Under the pieces are notes generated by a model. It made no database searches and was not told the origin of the DNA. It saw only the letters and a list, made by a program, of their open reading frames with translations. A DNA stretch of 64,000 bases from Phytophthora hibernalis (lineage: Eukaryota; Oomycota; Peronosporomycetes; Peronosporales; Peronosporaceae), in NCBI GenBank assembly GCA_012656075.1, contig JAAKBF010000207.1:1-64000 (forward strand), given 5' to 3'. Position 1 is the first letter of the stretch. The number at the start of each line of letters is the position of its first letter. The translations under genes were made by a program, and so were the position numbers. Below, piece by piece: positions 32,076-42,692 of this stretch.

Positions 32076-34553
32076 ATGGCTCCGCCGCTCACCCAGGAAG
32101 CGAAGCCCGTAATGGCGACCGGCAAGGAAGCGGAAGCGAAACCCGTGGTGGTTGCCAATCTCGTGCCGACCACGGCGCTGCCCGTGGCGTCGCAGTTCAA
32201 CCGCCTGGACGAGACGGACCTGAAGGAGGCCAGGCGCCTGGGGCTGCTGCTCCAGGACATTCCCGTGAGTAACGACGCGGGGGCTCCCGAGTTCGGCATC
32301 GCGTACGAGAAGAAGGGCGGCACTAAGGCCGCGGGATGCACCGCCGACGTGTTCGCCAACCAGAAGACGCTGCAGGAGCGATGCAAGGAGTTCGCCGTAC
32401 AGCGCGGATTCCAGTTGATCGTCTCAGGCAGCAGCACGCGCTCGAACGGCGGCGGGAACGTCAAGTACCGCTGCAAGAAGCTGCTGGGCCAGCAGTTCTT
32501 CGACCCCATCACGCCGGCCAGTCAGCTGCAGTGCCCTTCTACATCAACGGCTACGGCAAGGACACGAACTGGAAGATCACGCGGGCTTGCTTCCTGCACA
32601 ACCACTACAAGTTCATCGGCTGGCGCACGACGCCACCGCTTCCAGCGCAAGTGCCCGCCCACCTCCGAGCACAACTGCAAGCCGCTGGAGCTCTGGCTCC
32701 GGCTGCTGAAGCGGCTAATAGAGACGTGATGGTTGCACCAGGTGCTGTTGAGGCTCTGCCACTGCAGCAGCAGGATTTATTGATGCCGATACAAACTGGC
32801 GAGCAGGTGGTGACGACGGAGCAGCCCCAACAAGCGAAAAGACAGCGGAACACGACCATGTCGTTGAAGGCGCTGTGTCGTATTGTGACGGACGAGGTGA
32901 ACAAGCTCCCGGCCGCGAATGTGGCGATGGCCAAGCTGGACGGCAAGACGATCCGACGGGTTTTGCTGGGGCAAGGACACACTATTAATCACATGATGTC
33001 TTCGCGAATCAAAAGACAGTTGGAGGAAGCGAGAATTGCCAAAGTCCGCACGTCATTCCAGAAGCTGGGTGGGTATCTGAAGATTGTTGCTGATAAGAAC
33101 CCGGGCTCGCTTTTTCAGGTGGAGACAGCGGAGAATGGTGGGTTCAAGCGGGCGTTGTTTATATCAAGTGCCGCACTGAATGCTGTGAGGTACTGCCGCA
33201 AAATCGTGTCGCTAGATCACGTCACACACAGTAACGAGCTACCAGAAACGGGTATTGGTAAGCTGGACGATGAAGAAAACGACGATACCATTTGCGGCAT
33301 ATACATGAAGGCCTCGACCAAGGATTTTAACGACGAAGTGGTGACTTTCGCGCTTGCCTTAGTGACTGAGGAGAACCAGGAAAACTGGGAGTGGTTCTTG
33401 GAGGCGATACAGGGCACGCACGTTGTTGATTGGAACGAGTACACGGTGATTGCAGGTCGCACTCGAGGGCTTCAGAGCGCTATATTCACTCTGTGGCCGC
33501 AAGCATGCCACCATTTTTGCATGCGCCGTATTGTTGAGGATGAGCTCATGATGGCCAAGAAGATCCCGATGACACCCGACAAGAAGCAGAGCATCTTTGA
33601 TTTGGCACGCAGCGACAGTGAGACCGAGTATGACACCCTTCGCAACGAGCTTCTCCGCACGAATGAGGCAGCGGTAACATACTTGGATAGTTTGGATCGG
33701 AAGAACTGGGTGAAGTATGCATTCCTTGAAGCGTATCGGCGACCGACGTTCAACGAACTCACGTCGGACCTCTCGATGTCTTTGGGAAGCGACGAGCTGT
33801 TCTCACAGCACGCAAGTGCGAGCCATATCACTTGGTTCGGTGAAGATCCCGTGGGCAGCTCCCAACCCCTTCTCGCCTTCAATCAGTACTTTATGAAAAT
33901 TGCCGAGATCTTCCACAGGCGCCGCCAGTCGGTCAAGATGCGCCCCGTGCAGGAACTCGTCCCGATGCGAGACGCACAGCTTCAACAAATTCTGCAAGGC
34001 AGCCAACGCTGCGAGGTACGAAATGCATGATATGCATTTTTCTTGAACGCCAGTATATCCTAACCATAATTTCTTCTGTTTCGTTGCAGTCAATTCCTTG
34101 TGCGAATGGAATCTACATGGTACGCTATCTAGGCGCGACGCGATTGAAAATCCCCGATAGCTGGCGCCACGTGAGCCTTATCGGATGGGAGTGCACGTGC
34201 CAGGATTGGCAGGATCAGCAGTTTCCATGCTTGCACGGGATCCACGCCGCTGAGCTAGAACAACGCCGCATTGACTCTCTACAACACCAAGCAAAACTCG
34301 ATTGAGAACTATCTGGCGTGCTATGCAACCCCGTTCGCTCCCTGGCCTGTGGATGCATCCCCCATCGAGCTAGACACTTTGCTGAAGACGCCCTCGACTT
34401 TTTCTTCTCCGATGACGGTACAGGTCGACGAAAGCCCGGCCCGCGTCCGAAGAAGAGGAGAGAGAAGTAGTGCCAGTAGAGAAATTTTGCCGATTGTGGC
34501 AAGCTGCTCAAGCCGGTGTGATTGTTCAAAGGAGAGTATGCGCAGTATTCTAA
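32076..34553 (+). CDS. MULE-transposase-derived protein with SWIM finger
   Basis: Start at 32076 (ACCACCATGGCT). The N-terminal DNA-binding block has CKEFAVQRGFQLIV, KYRCKKLLGQQ and WKITRACFLHNHYKFIG, a WRKY/GCM1- or FAR1-like finger. The transposase-like body follows (SLDHVTHSN, ICGIYMKAS, ENWEWFLEAIQ, YTVIAGRTRGLQSAIF, WPQACHHFCMRRIV). A short intron precedes the SWIM finger CTCQDWQDQQFPCLHGIHAA. A KPGPRPKKRRE tail near 34450 may continue to EKFCRLWQAAQ and a stop at 34551. In MULE enzymes the second catalytic Asp lies in S-D-R; here it is A-G-R (codons 33452-33460), and the C-x2-H is C-x-R-R. This suggests a non-catalytic, FAR1/FHY3-like regulator. Frame changes near 32525, 34275 and 34460 resemble assembly errors. 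Confidence 0.68.
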
Positions 34554-34646
34554 CGCTTGCATTCATTCAGTGTCAAAACTATATCCCTGTCAAATTCATT
34601 TCGGCCTACGTCGAAGTATCTCCATGGCACCTTTGTGATGTTCACT

Positions 34647-37238
34647 TCAATAGCCTCCTCGCCCTAAGAAGCATGCCGGGCACGTGTAATGCTCAGCGAA
34701 CTGGGCAAATGACTCTGGTAGGTGCAGGCAGCCTAGGTGGAATCGGCGCGCACACGATGTACACCTGATAGAGGTCGGGGTCTCCTCTCTTGTGATGATA
34801 TGGTGGCATTCCATGCAGGGCTCTGATTGCAACGCGCTAACACCTACCGCCATCCAAATCAACACGAAACCCCACAGCACGAGAGATAAGCAGTTGTTAT
34901 CTGCATATGTGATAATACAAAGCTCGCTCGCTTACCGTATTTCTGTTCGTAAAACGATTGCAGTATCTCTTCCATTCGCTGGAGCTTTGGTTCTTCATGT
35001 GCCAGCCTGGTGACAAACTCCCGACTGAAGCCAACGGAAAAAGATGAGTTTCGTCTTCAAAGCGGAATCTACATCGCCAAGCCAAAGTGTTAAAAGTAGT
35101 ACGGTAGCGAATCCATGCTAATGGCAGCTTATGGTGTTACCTTTTTGCCACCGTGCAGACCTTCTCGACAGAGGCCCAGACTTTAGCAGCGTCACCGTCA
35201 TTATTTATTCGACGACGCCACGATTTTGTCAGGTGAAATCGCAGAAAGCGACGAGCGAGGACGTATTTCTCCATGTGATCCAAATCCCCGGCGCCACATT
35301 CGTCCAGGTATTTCTTAACGCACGATTCTTTACCCAACTCGGATAGGCAGCCTTCCTCGTAATCTAACATATCCTGTAGAGGCTGCACCAGCGGCCAGTA
35401 CAGAACAGATTCCTGCAATGCCCAGTGAATTGCTGCCCCAAGATCCTGGTGTTCGTACGGTGCCATCGCTGGAAAGGGTTTGCCATCCTCATCAAGCAGC
35501 ACGCGATTTTGGAGCACATCACCACCACTAACATCCTCTCCGAAGTCTTCACTTTCAACAAAAAGCACTCGCAGTTTGAATCGAATGGATGACGAAGCCA
35601 GTGAAGAGAAAACACTCTGCAAAAACTGGGGCGGCGACGATCGCGACGCGCGCGAAACTAACAGATTAGCAAACTGGAGGGAAAAATACTCGCCAGATAT
35701 GCGAATTTCGTGCTGACTGTAGAGATCTCGCCCACCGTAGGTACATTTGTAAATTCTTTCGACGCATCTGCCTCATCCACGTTTGATTGTGCGGTGTATA
35801 GCTCAACAGGGCTTGCCATTACGCGTGCAATCTCACGCAGCACTGTTTTATCCAGTTCGTCAGCCCCACCATCGAAACCCGAAACCATTGTTTCAACTTG
35901 CTCCATGATAGTGCTGTAGCGAGTTAGAATTTTATCCACCATGACTGCAACTTGCTCGTCGTCTACGTACTGCAAATTCAGACAGGAAAGATCAAAGCTC
36001 CGAAACCGAACACTCTTTTTCGCCTTGTTGACTTTCTTCAAGCTTGACCGCCGCCTTTTCCCTGAAACTCAGCCCTCGATAGCTTTGGTGATTTTGCCCT
36101 TGGCGACTTTGACGGAAACGAACGCTGAGCGAGTTTCTCACACTCCGCGATTCCAAGACAAATCGTAAAGACACTTTCGAGCGGATTCAAATCACTTGAC
36201 GTAGATTTTGAAATAAACTTGGGCAGTGTGTCGCGAAGCGCATTCAGTGATAGCGCAAAAAAACACCCGGAAATCGTGTCAGTCGTCAGCAATGAGTCGC
36301 AAAGGGGCGAAACCAAATCTACAGACACCTCCGTCGCTGGATCCTGCGTTGGCGAAGCAGCTGATCGTGAATTGTCCACCTCAACTGTTTTCACTGGTGC
36401 TGGTTCTTGTGATTTTAGCGGCAGTTGAGACGTAGAAGATGACAGTTTTGCTCGTCGCGAAGGCTGCACCGCTGCAAGTTTAGTCGACTCGGCTTTGATA
36501 TGCTGCAGCCGTCGACTGCGACGCGACGGCACCGTGATCGTCACGGAAGGTCGTCTCCGTGGCTCGGAAGCGGCTCCAGATTCCAACAGATCTCCCTTTG
36601 CTTCTCATCATCTGAGTCAGTGTCCAGATTCAACGCGAAGATGTTGCGCTTCGCCTTCTTGTCCTTTTTGGAGCCCAAGTCCCGACTGAATTTGCGGATG
36701 CGCTTCGGCGGCTGAGACGCCTTCGTCGGCGTGTCCACGAACTCCCTCCTGTGTCCTCATTCTTTATGCTCACAGAGCGCGTGACGCGCTTTTTCTTCTT
36801 CAGCAGCGACTTGTCAGCGTCAGAGCCCGTCTTAGCAGCTGCTTTCAAGGCTGCAGCATCCGCAGAGCTCGCCCCAGCGCTGCTCTCCGTGTCGGAAGTT
36901 TTCTCTGCCTGCGTTTCGACGTCTGAATCCCTCGGGATCGTCGCGTCGGCCGTGGAAATCTTGATTTTGGCCACACGCTGTCGGAGTTTCTTGACTTCTT
37001 TGGATCGCGCGGAAAACGCGGGCGAATCACCCCAAGGACTAGGATTAGAGGCGTCATACTGCTCTGTAGATGTGAGAGGTGTTGAAGGGGAGACGGGGAC
37101 GGATCGCGTGGCTTCAGACGCAGCGGAGCCTCCACGAACCGCCGGTAGATGTCGCTCGCGTCCATTTGGTGAAACGTTTTTAGCGTTATCCGTTATACGT
37201 TGGACTAAGTACGAATTGACTTGGGCGAGTTGGGTCAC
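34647..37238 (-). CDS. PHD-finger nuclear protein, otherwise unknown
   Basis: Assembled from five minus-strand segments with frame changes between them. The N-terminus (MTQLAQVNSYLVQRI, 37238) is serine/lysine-rich with LLKKKKRVTRSVSI. The middle has PPKRIRKFSRDLGSKKDKK, VPSRRSRRLQHIK and a helical part (LQYVDDEQVAVMVDKILTRY). A conserved-looking block (ESVLYWPLVQPLQDMLDYEE, KYVLARRFLRFHLTKSWRR) follows. An exon with LQRMEEILQSFYEQKY comes before an intron, and then the PHD finger: C-M-E-C, C-T-S-C, F-H-L-G-C and C-P-A-C in C4HC3 order. PHD fingers read histone H3 tails, so a chromatin role is likely. The rest is not recognised. Confidence 0.55.
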
Positions 37239-37611
37239 TCAACAATGGTGTGCGCACACAATCATCGTTTCTGACGCGGACACCGCTGGTGCATTGGACA
37301 AGGGCCCTGGGCTTGGACACTTCAAATTCCAACACATTTGACAACGACGGCGGGCTGCGTCGAGTGTGGTGACACAGGACACGTCATCAGGGGCATCTGC
37401 TTGACGGTCGCTTCGAAGTGTCGGTTGCAGTGGTGCTGCACTTCGTAGGACTATAGGTATACGTTAATCAAATAAAGAAAGTAAACACGGAAGTGCCGAG
37501 CAAAGCCTCGACAGGAACGCAGTGCGTCCGATGGGCTGCTTCTCCTCTTGCAGTGTGTGCAACACGCTGCCGATTCCATTGTGAGGAGCAGGAGCAGCCG
37601 CTCCGGGAGCC
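37239..37611. other. Intergenic region, nothing recognised
   Basis: Spacer upstream of the PHD gene. No gene or repeat is supported; the MITE target duplication begins at 37612. Confidence 0.4.
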
Positions 37612-37620
37612 CGCGTTCCA
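37612..37620. repeat. Target-site duplication of the MITE, left copy
   Basis: CGCGTTCCA before the element matches CGCGTTCCG at 38222-38230 with one mismatch at the last base. Nine bases is the usual MULE duplication length. Confidence 0.6.
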
Positions 37621-38221
37621 GGGAGGAGTTAGGGAGCACCCTCACCGGAGCACCCGGGCAGAAAAGACGAAGCACATGGCGTTAGTGCTGGTGCAGAGAG
37701 TCAAACAAGGTCAACTTCTCCTTCAACTACATGATGTAGTTGAAGGAGAACTTGAACTTGTTTGATGTAGTCTACATGTACCTGTGGACGCCCAAGTACG
37801 GACCAACGGTAACTTTCAAATATCAAGACGTAAACTTCAAATGTTATGAAATTGTCAATGTCAGTCAAGTATGTTAATATCTAATCCTCCAATTCACGTA
37901 GTCCAGCGTAACCCCACGAACGGGGTGAAAGAACTTGTCCTGGTCACCAAATTCCGCTTGAGTTGATTCGTTCACGAGAGGAGCGGACACGGCTGTAGCG
38001 AAGAGACAGTGGACGTTGTAAGGAGGCGTTTATTAATGTCACGAAGTAGTGAAATGGCGAAGCCATCTCTTCCCTCCGTTACCCTCTTACTTTAGTACAA
38101 AGATATATTTGGGACTTACTCAACAAGATATTTTTGGTGGCTCTCTGCACCAGCACTAACGCCATGTGCTTCGGCTTTTTCTGGCTGGGTGCTCCGGTGA
38201 GGGTGCTCCCTAACTCCTCCC
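37621..38221. mobile_element. MULE-like MITE with long terminal inverted repeats
   Basis: A 601 bp element with no coding capacity. Its ends are inverted repeats of about 82 bp (37621-37702 and 38140-38221) starting GGGAGGAGTTAGGGAGCACC on each strand and differing by a few bases. It is bounded by a 9 bp near-perfect duplication. Long TIRs starting with G plus a 9 bp duplication point to the Mutator/MULE superfamily. A strong hairpin lies just inside the left TIR. Internal sequence is AT-richer and shows no gene. Confidence 0.75.
37708..37762. repeat. Long palindrome (hairpin) inside the MITE
   Basis: The arms are TCAACTTCTCCTTCAACTAC and its near-exact reverse complement, giving a stem of over 20 bp with almost no loop around CATGATG. 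It is just inside the left TIR and has no counterpart at the right end. Confidence 0.75.
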
Positions 38222-38230
38222 CGCGTTCCG

Positions 38231-38711
38231 CAATGGTGTATATGGCAGATACAAAATCTAAGTAGTTCAATACAGCAACATAGTCATAGGGGATAGCTCA
38301 CCATCTTGGCCGTCCGTGACCAACAGTGTTGTCTGCATGTCTTGCACTCATCAGCATGTTGAGCGGCACACGATCGAGCACACAGTGCAATGATGTCGTG
38401 CGTCTACAGCAGCATGCGCAGGATAGTCCGTAGGATAGACAGCAGCCTGGAAGTCAGCATCGTCATCTTGGGCTCAGGCAAGTGTCAGGCTCAGGATTCT
38501 GGCGGTACAGTGGCACTGCAGGTCAGTGCAGGGCCATATCTAACACTCACACTTGATCTCTGCAGCTAGGGTCACAGCGACACGATCGCACGCGCGAGCA
38601 CACACACGCATGCAACCAGCACTTCACCGCAGCTCTCACCATAATCTCAAAATAACGCGATCCATAGTCCTCAATAGACGACAGTCCATACAGCAACCTT
38701 GTTCATCCGTT
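38231..38711. other. Region between MITE and copia C, nothing recognised
   Basis: No gene supported. Several CACACGATCG-type motifs recur. It may include remnants of a copia LTR, but no matching LTR copy was found in the window. Confidence 0.3.
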
Positions 38712-41065
38712 TTAGCACCGTACACTAGTTTCCGCACACATACCAAGATTGATCTCCTTCGTGTCCTTCAGGTAGAGAGCGATCCGCTTCGCGAGCTTCC
38801 AGTTGGTCATCGTTGGCTGGTGCGTGTGACGCGTGGCCTTGTCCACGGCGAAACTAATGTCGAGCCTTGTGCAGCGAGCGATCCAGAGCAGGCTTCCGAC
38901 AAGCGACTGAAAACATCGGACTGTGGGAACCCCACGATCTCCTGTACTCGGCAGCAGCTGTGGTTCTAGAGGCTCGACCTCATTGATATTGATTTCCTCC
39001 CCGATGGGAACCCACACGTCGTTTGCACCCACGAGCCCGTACTGCTCCATCAGTTCCTCGATAGCTGCTTACTGCTCGAAGTTGTAGGTTCCCGACTCGT
39101 CGAGCTCCACGCGCATCCCGAGGAACTTCCGCCCCACGCCCAGGTCATTGATAGACAAGACGCTCATCGCCGTAAAGAAGTCGTCGACCAGGCTGGCGGT
39201 GGACGCGGTGACCAGAAGGTCATCACATGTACAGGCCCACAATCGTCATCTCGTCTCCTTTCTTTTGTAATACAGACACATGTCGGTGACGCAGCGCGTG
39301 AACCCTATCTCTTCTAACTTGGCGTGGAACAGCTTGCTCCACAGCCTTCCTGCTTCAACCCATAGAGTGACTTCTTCAACCGCAGCGTTAGATTAGTGTT
39401 GCAGTTCACGCCGAGTGCACGCAGCACTTCCTCAGGTACCACCATGCCCTTGGTAATCGACAAGTAGATCTCCAGATGCTGCTCCTTATCCGCCTTGACA
39501 TACGCATTAGGGATATCTCCGTGTCTCGCGGGAACACGCCAGCGCCTCGCGAACACTAAGATCACCTTCACGGTGCTCAACTCCATCACCGCAGCAAATG
39601 TTAGGCCGCAGTCAATGCTGAATAGTTGCTCGTTTCCACAAGCTACCAGGCGGGCCTTGAAACGCTCGATACATTCGTCGGCGTCCGTATTGGTCTTGAA
39701 GACCCAGCACGTGACTACCAATTGGCGGCACCACTACCGTCCACACTCCGTTCTCTTCGAGCGCCTTGAGCTCATCGACCATCGCGACGGTCAACTTGTC
39801 CTTGAGACCGCTTCTCATATCCTGACTGTAATCCTTCTGGTCCGGCTCCCGTACGTTGTTCACTACGTCAGGGGTCGAGGCGTCTTGGCTGTCGTCGGTG
39901 TTGGACTTCTACGCATTTTCAGCTACGTTCCGAGTAACCGACCTTGTCTGGTGCTTCGCTCGGGTCCAGCGACCCTTTCTTCGGCGCTTGGACTTCAACT
40001 TCGGGGCCGCCATTTTTTGTACAGCCGCTGAGTCGTCTTCCCCCTTTCTTCTTCTCCGAGTCCTCGAGGTGTACGCGTCTGCGTTGCTCGTTCTGCTCGT
40101 CCGTGAGAGTCTCAATGTTCCTGACGTGCCGAGTGCCGACCACCACCCTGTCATTGGGATGTACGCCCTGTACCCTTTCATTTCATAGCTCTTTCCAATA
40201 CTCATAGCCGGATTCCCGCGCTCACCCAAGGACTTGTTCTTGGCGTCACGGTGCACAGTGCACGGAGAGCCGAAGCCGACGATGTCGCTGAGGTCAGGCG
40301 TGCTCTTTGTGAGCATCTGCAGGGGCGACTTCGACCCTGGGTTCGCCTTGTGTGGACTCCTTTTCAGGATGTACGCAGCGTACTCCGCAGCATCCCTCCC
40401 AAACCTAAGGGGCAGCCCACAAGGGAACACCATGCTACGCACCATGTTCATTATGGTGCGGTGCATCATTTCCGCCTTGCCGTTGTTGGCTTGATTCCTC
40501 GGCTCGCTCACTTGCCTGAAGATGCCTGTGTCCTTGCAGAACAGGTCGAGCGTCTGGTACTCTCCTCCGCCGTCCGTACGTAATACGTGAATGCGGCAGT
40601 TGAACTGTCTCTCGAAGAATGCCATGAAGTGCTTAAACTTCTGCGCAGCGACGTTCTTGGTATTGGCCAAGAAGACCCTACAGTAGTTCGTACGATGGTC
40701 TATGAAGTTCACCATGTACCTATTGCCCAGTCGGCCCCTCGGCGTCATGGGCCCCTTCACGTCGGAGCAGATGACGCCCCCATGACGTCGATGGGGGAGT
40801 GATCGCCAGTGTCCTTCTTCGACTGCTTGTTCTTGGACTGCTTGCCTTGCGCACAGGCCAAGCAATTGGTACGCTTCTCGTCCGTCAGCGAGATCCCAGA
40901 AGCCGGATCCCTTGCCATCTTCAGGATAGAATCGTAGTTAAGGTGCCCAAGTCTGCGGTGGAAGCGCATCAGCGTGCCCGTCTGCACGTCTGACCCGACC
41001 TCTGCCTGGCTGTCCGCCAGCACAGACATCAGCATGTACTCGATCTTAAAGCCCTTCTTCTCCAA
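38712..41065 (-). pseudogene. Copia C pol: integrase and RT without RNase H (broken)
   Basis: It begins with the gag-pre-integrase block (MRFHRRLGHLNYDSILKMA, CLACAQGKQSK). The integrase core has GGVICSDVKGPMTPRGRLG, MVNFIDHRTNYCRVF, LRTDGGGEYQ and PRNQANNGKAEMMHRT. RT has CWVFKTNTDADECIERFKAR, AYVKADKEQHLEIYLS and LRLKKSLYGLKQEG. The catalytic YVDD region falls in a broken stretch near 39230. The last part is FQSLVGSLLWIARCTRLDIS, which precedes RNase H in intact elements; RNase H itself is absent. The copy is not functional. Confidence 0.75.
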
Positions 41066-41095
41066 GATGATGTTCCTCTCAAGGTTCTCCGTGTA

Positions 41096-42560
41096 CTACA
41101 TGTAGTTCCGTTTCCCCATAGCTGTGGTTTCCAGCATCACGCTGCCACGCTTGGTCACTCTCAGTGCTCCTCCGTCCGCGGCGACGCAATGACTCTCGAA
41201 GTCCTCCGGGTCTTCCAGCAGACTCGCGTCGTTCACGAAGTGACGACTGAAGCCGGTGTCCAGAATCCACAGTTCCTTCTCCACCATTGTGTCGTCCACC
41301 GCAAGCACGTAGTCCGCATCTTCGCCCTGACTCCATTCCGTCTTCTTCCCTGGACACGCTGCCTTCAAGTGGATTTGCTTGCCACACTTGAAGCACTTGC
41401 GAGTGTCCACGCGCTCTTGTGTACGTCGTTCACGACGTCACACCCGAGTTGTTTTCCCGAAGCTTGAGCTCTGTCGACTGCGCGAAATGCGCCAGCTCCT
41501 CCGCCTGGCGGAGGCAGTCCGTGTGGCCGAGGTTCAGCCGCGACAGCATCGACACACGCATCGCAGGATCCGTGTAGTGCACAATGTTATCAAGCACTAG
41601 GTTGTCGGCGCCCCACATGCTTCACTGACCGCCACCAGGTACATGTAGTATTCGCTCTTCTGGACCGTGAACATCTTCATGCTCTGTGCCGGCGTGATCT
41701 TCGTTGCGAAGGTGTGCAGCAGGCGCTGCATCGCGTGGTCCAGTGTCGGGTGCTCTCCCACCACCATCCTTCCACCTGCTGATTGTAGTATTTCTCAGCC
41801 ATGCCAGTGAGGTGGTGTCCAAGGATGTCCGCCTTCACGCCTACTCCGTCCACTGAAATCCGCTCGCACGCTCCGGGAACTGGGTCTGTCGCACGAACCT
41901 CTTGCCCCACGACAGGAAGCCACTACTGAGACCCTGGCAGAGTTCCTTTCCGTCGAAGTGGCGAATCCCCAGCTTACGCTGACGCATATCTGATACCCGA
42001 GGGAAGCTGTTGACGTACTCCTGCATCCCTTGCGGCATGACGAGCGGCAGAACACGCGCAACGTGGCACGTAGTGCTGTGGCAACACTGGCTGTGGCGAT
42101 TGGGCCATCTCTACGTTCGCGACTGCGTTCTCAAACCCATACCCACGCTGCTTCTCACCGAAGTACGTGACTGGACATACTGGCGGGTTCCGTGGTGGCG
42201 GCGTCTGATTCAACACGTTCCGGTCCATGGCTCATCCGAGCCCGATTTCTGACTCGAAGTCGCTTGACTCCCGCCCCGAGAAACGCTCCTTCTCTTCCTG
42301 TCGCTGCTGTCACGCCTCCAGGCGCTCCATGCGCTCAGAAAGGCCCGTGAGAAGGCCCAGCAGCATCTCCGGCGGGTCCTGCGGCTTGGTCTGCCCCTTG
42401 ACTTCATCAACGTCTCCGTACTGGCCGTCGTCCTCTTCGTGGTCGGCCTTGGCTTCCGGAGTTCCTGGAGCTTCACTCCCGGCGATGGTGTGAACTGTTG
42501 GGCTCAAAACCTGTAAGTTACTGAGGATACCGTTGTATATTGAGAAGTGAGGACGACACA
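41096..42560 (-). pseudogene. Copia C gag and protease (broken)
   Basis: Gag is seen in several frames: GTPEAKADHEEDDGQYGDVD (acidic N-terminus), RQRKLGIRHFDGKELCQGL, FLSWGKRFVRQTQFPERA, a KYYNQQVEGWWW-like segment, and LVLDNIVHYTDPAMRVSML with LRQAEELAHFAQS. A knuckle CFKCGKQIHLKAACPG follows, then the protease start ELWILDTGFSRHFVND, where the usual DSG is DTG. This gag type is common in oomycete copia elements by its pattern. At least four frame changes separate the pieces. Confidence 0.75.
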
Positions 42561-42692
42561 AATTACCTCCCTACCTACTCCCTGTCTGCAACCGTCCGTG
42601 TCGTCCCGAGCTCACCATCTGGAGAGTGGCGGCCGAAACCGGTGACCGAACCGCGGTTACGCGCGAGTTACGCCTGGGTATCAGGCGCAGTT

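Larger units (their letters stand above)
38712..42560 (-). mobile_element. Ty1/copia retrotransposon, 3'-truncated and decayed (copia C)
   Basis: Minus-strand order from the right: gag (42560-41430), zinc knuckle and protease (41410-41096), gag-pre-integrase (41065-40757), integrase (40865-39909), RT (39863-39314) and the region before RNase H (39050-38712). The frame stops at 38712 and RNase H is not found, so the 3' end is missing. Near 42510 the coding strand reads CTTACA then GGTTTTGAGCCCAACA, which looks like an LTR end and primer-binding site, so part of the 5' LTR probably lies at 42515-42690. Many frame breaks are present. Confidence 0.85.

Noticed and set aside
34647..34880. Small cysteine-rich protein with a signal peptide (MLWGFVLIWMAVGVSALQ), effector-like
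   Set aside because: The hydrophobic start is the translation of an intron with a good acceptor just before EPCMEC; the cysteines are a C4HC3 PHD finger belonging to the minus-strand nuclear protein.
36226..37341. Plus-strand frames over the PHD-protein gene
   Set aside because: Low-complexity Ser/Ala reading with no domain; the minus strand gives basic nuclear-type sequence and the PHD finger.
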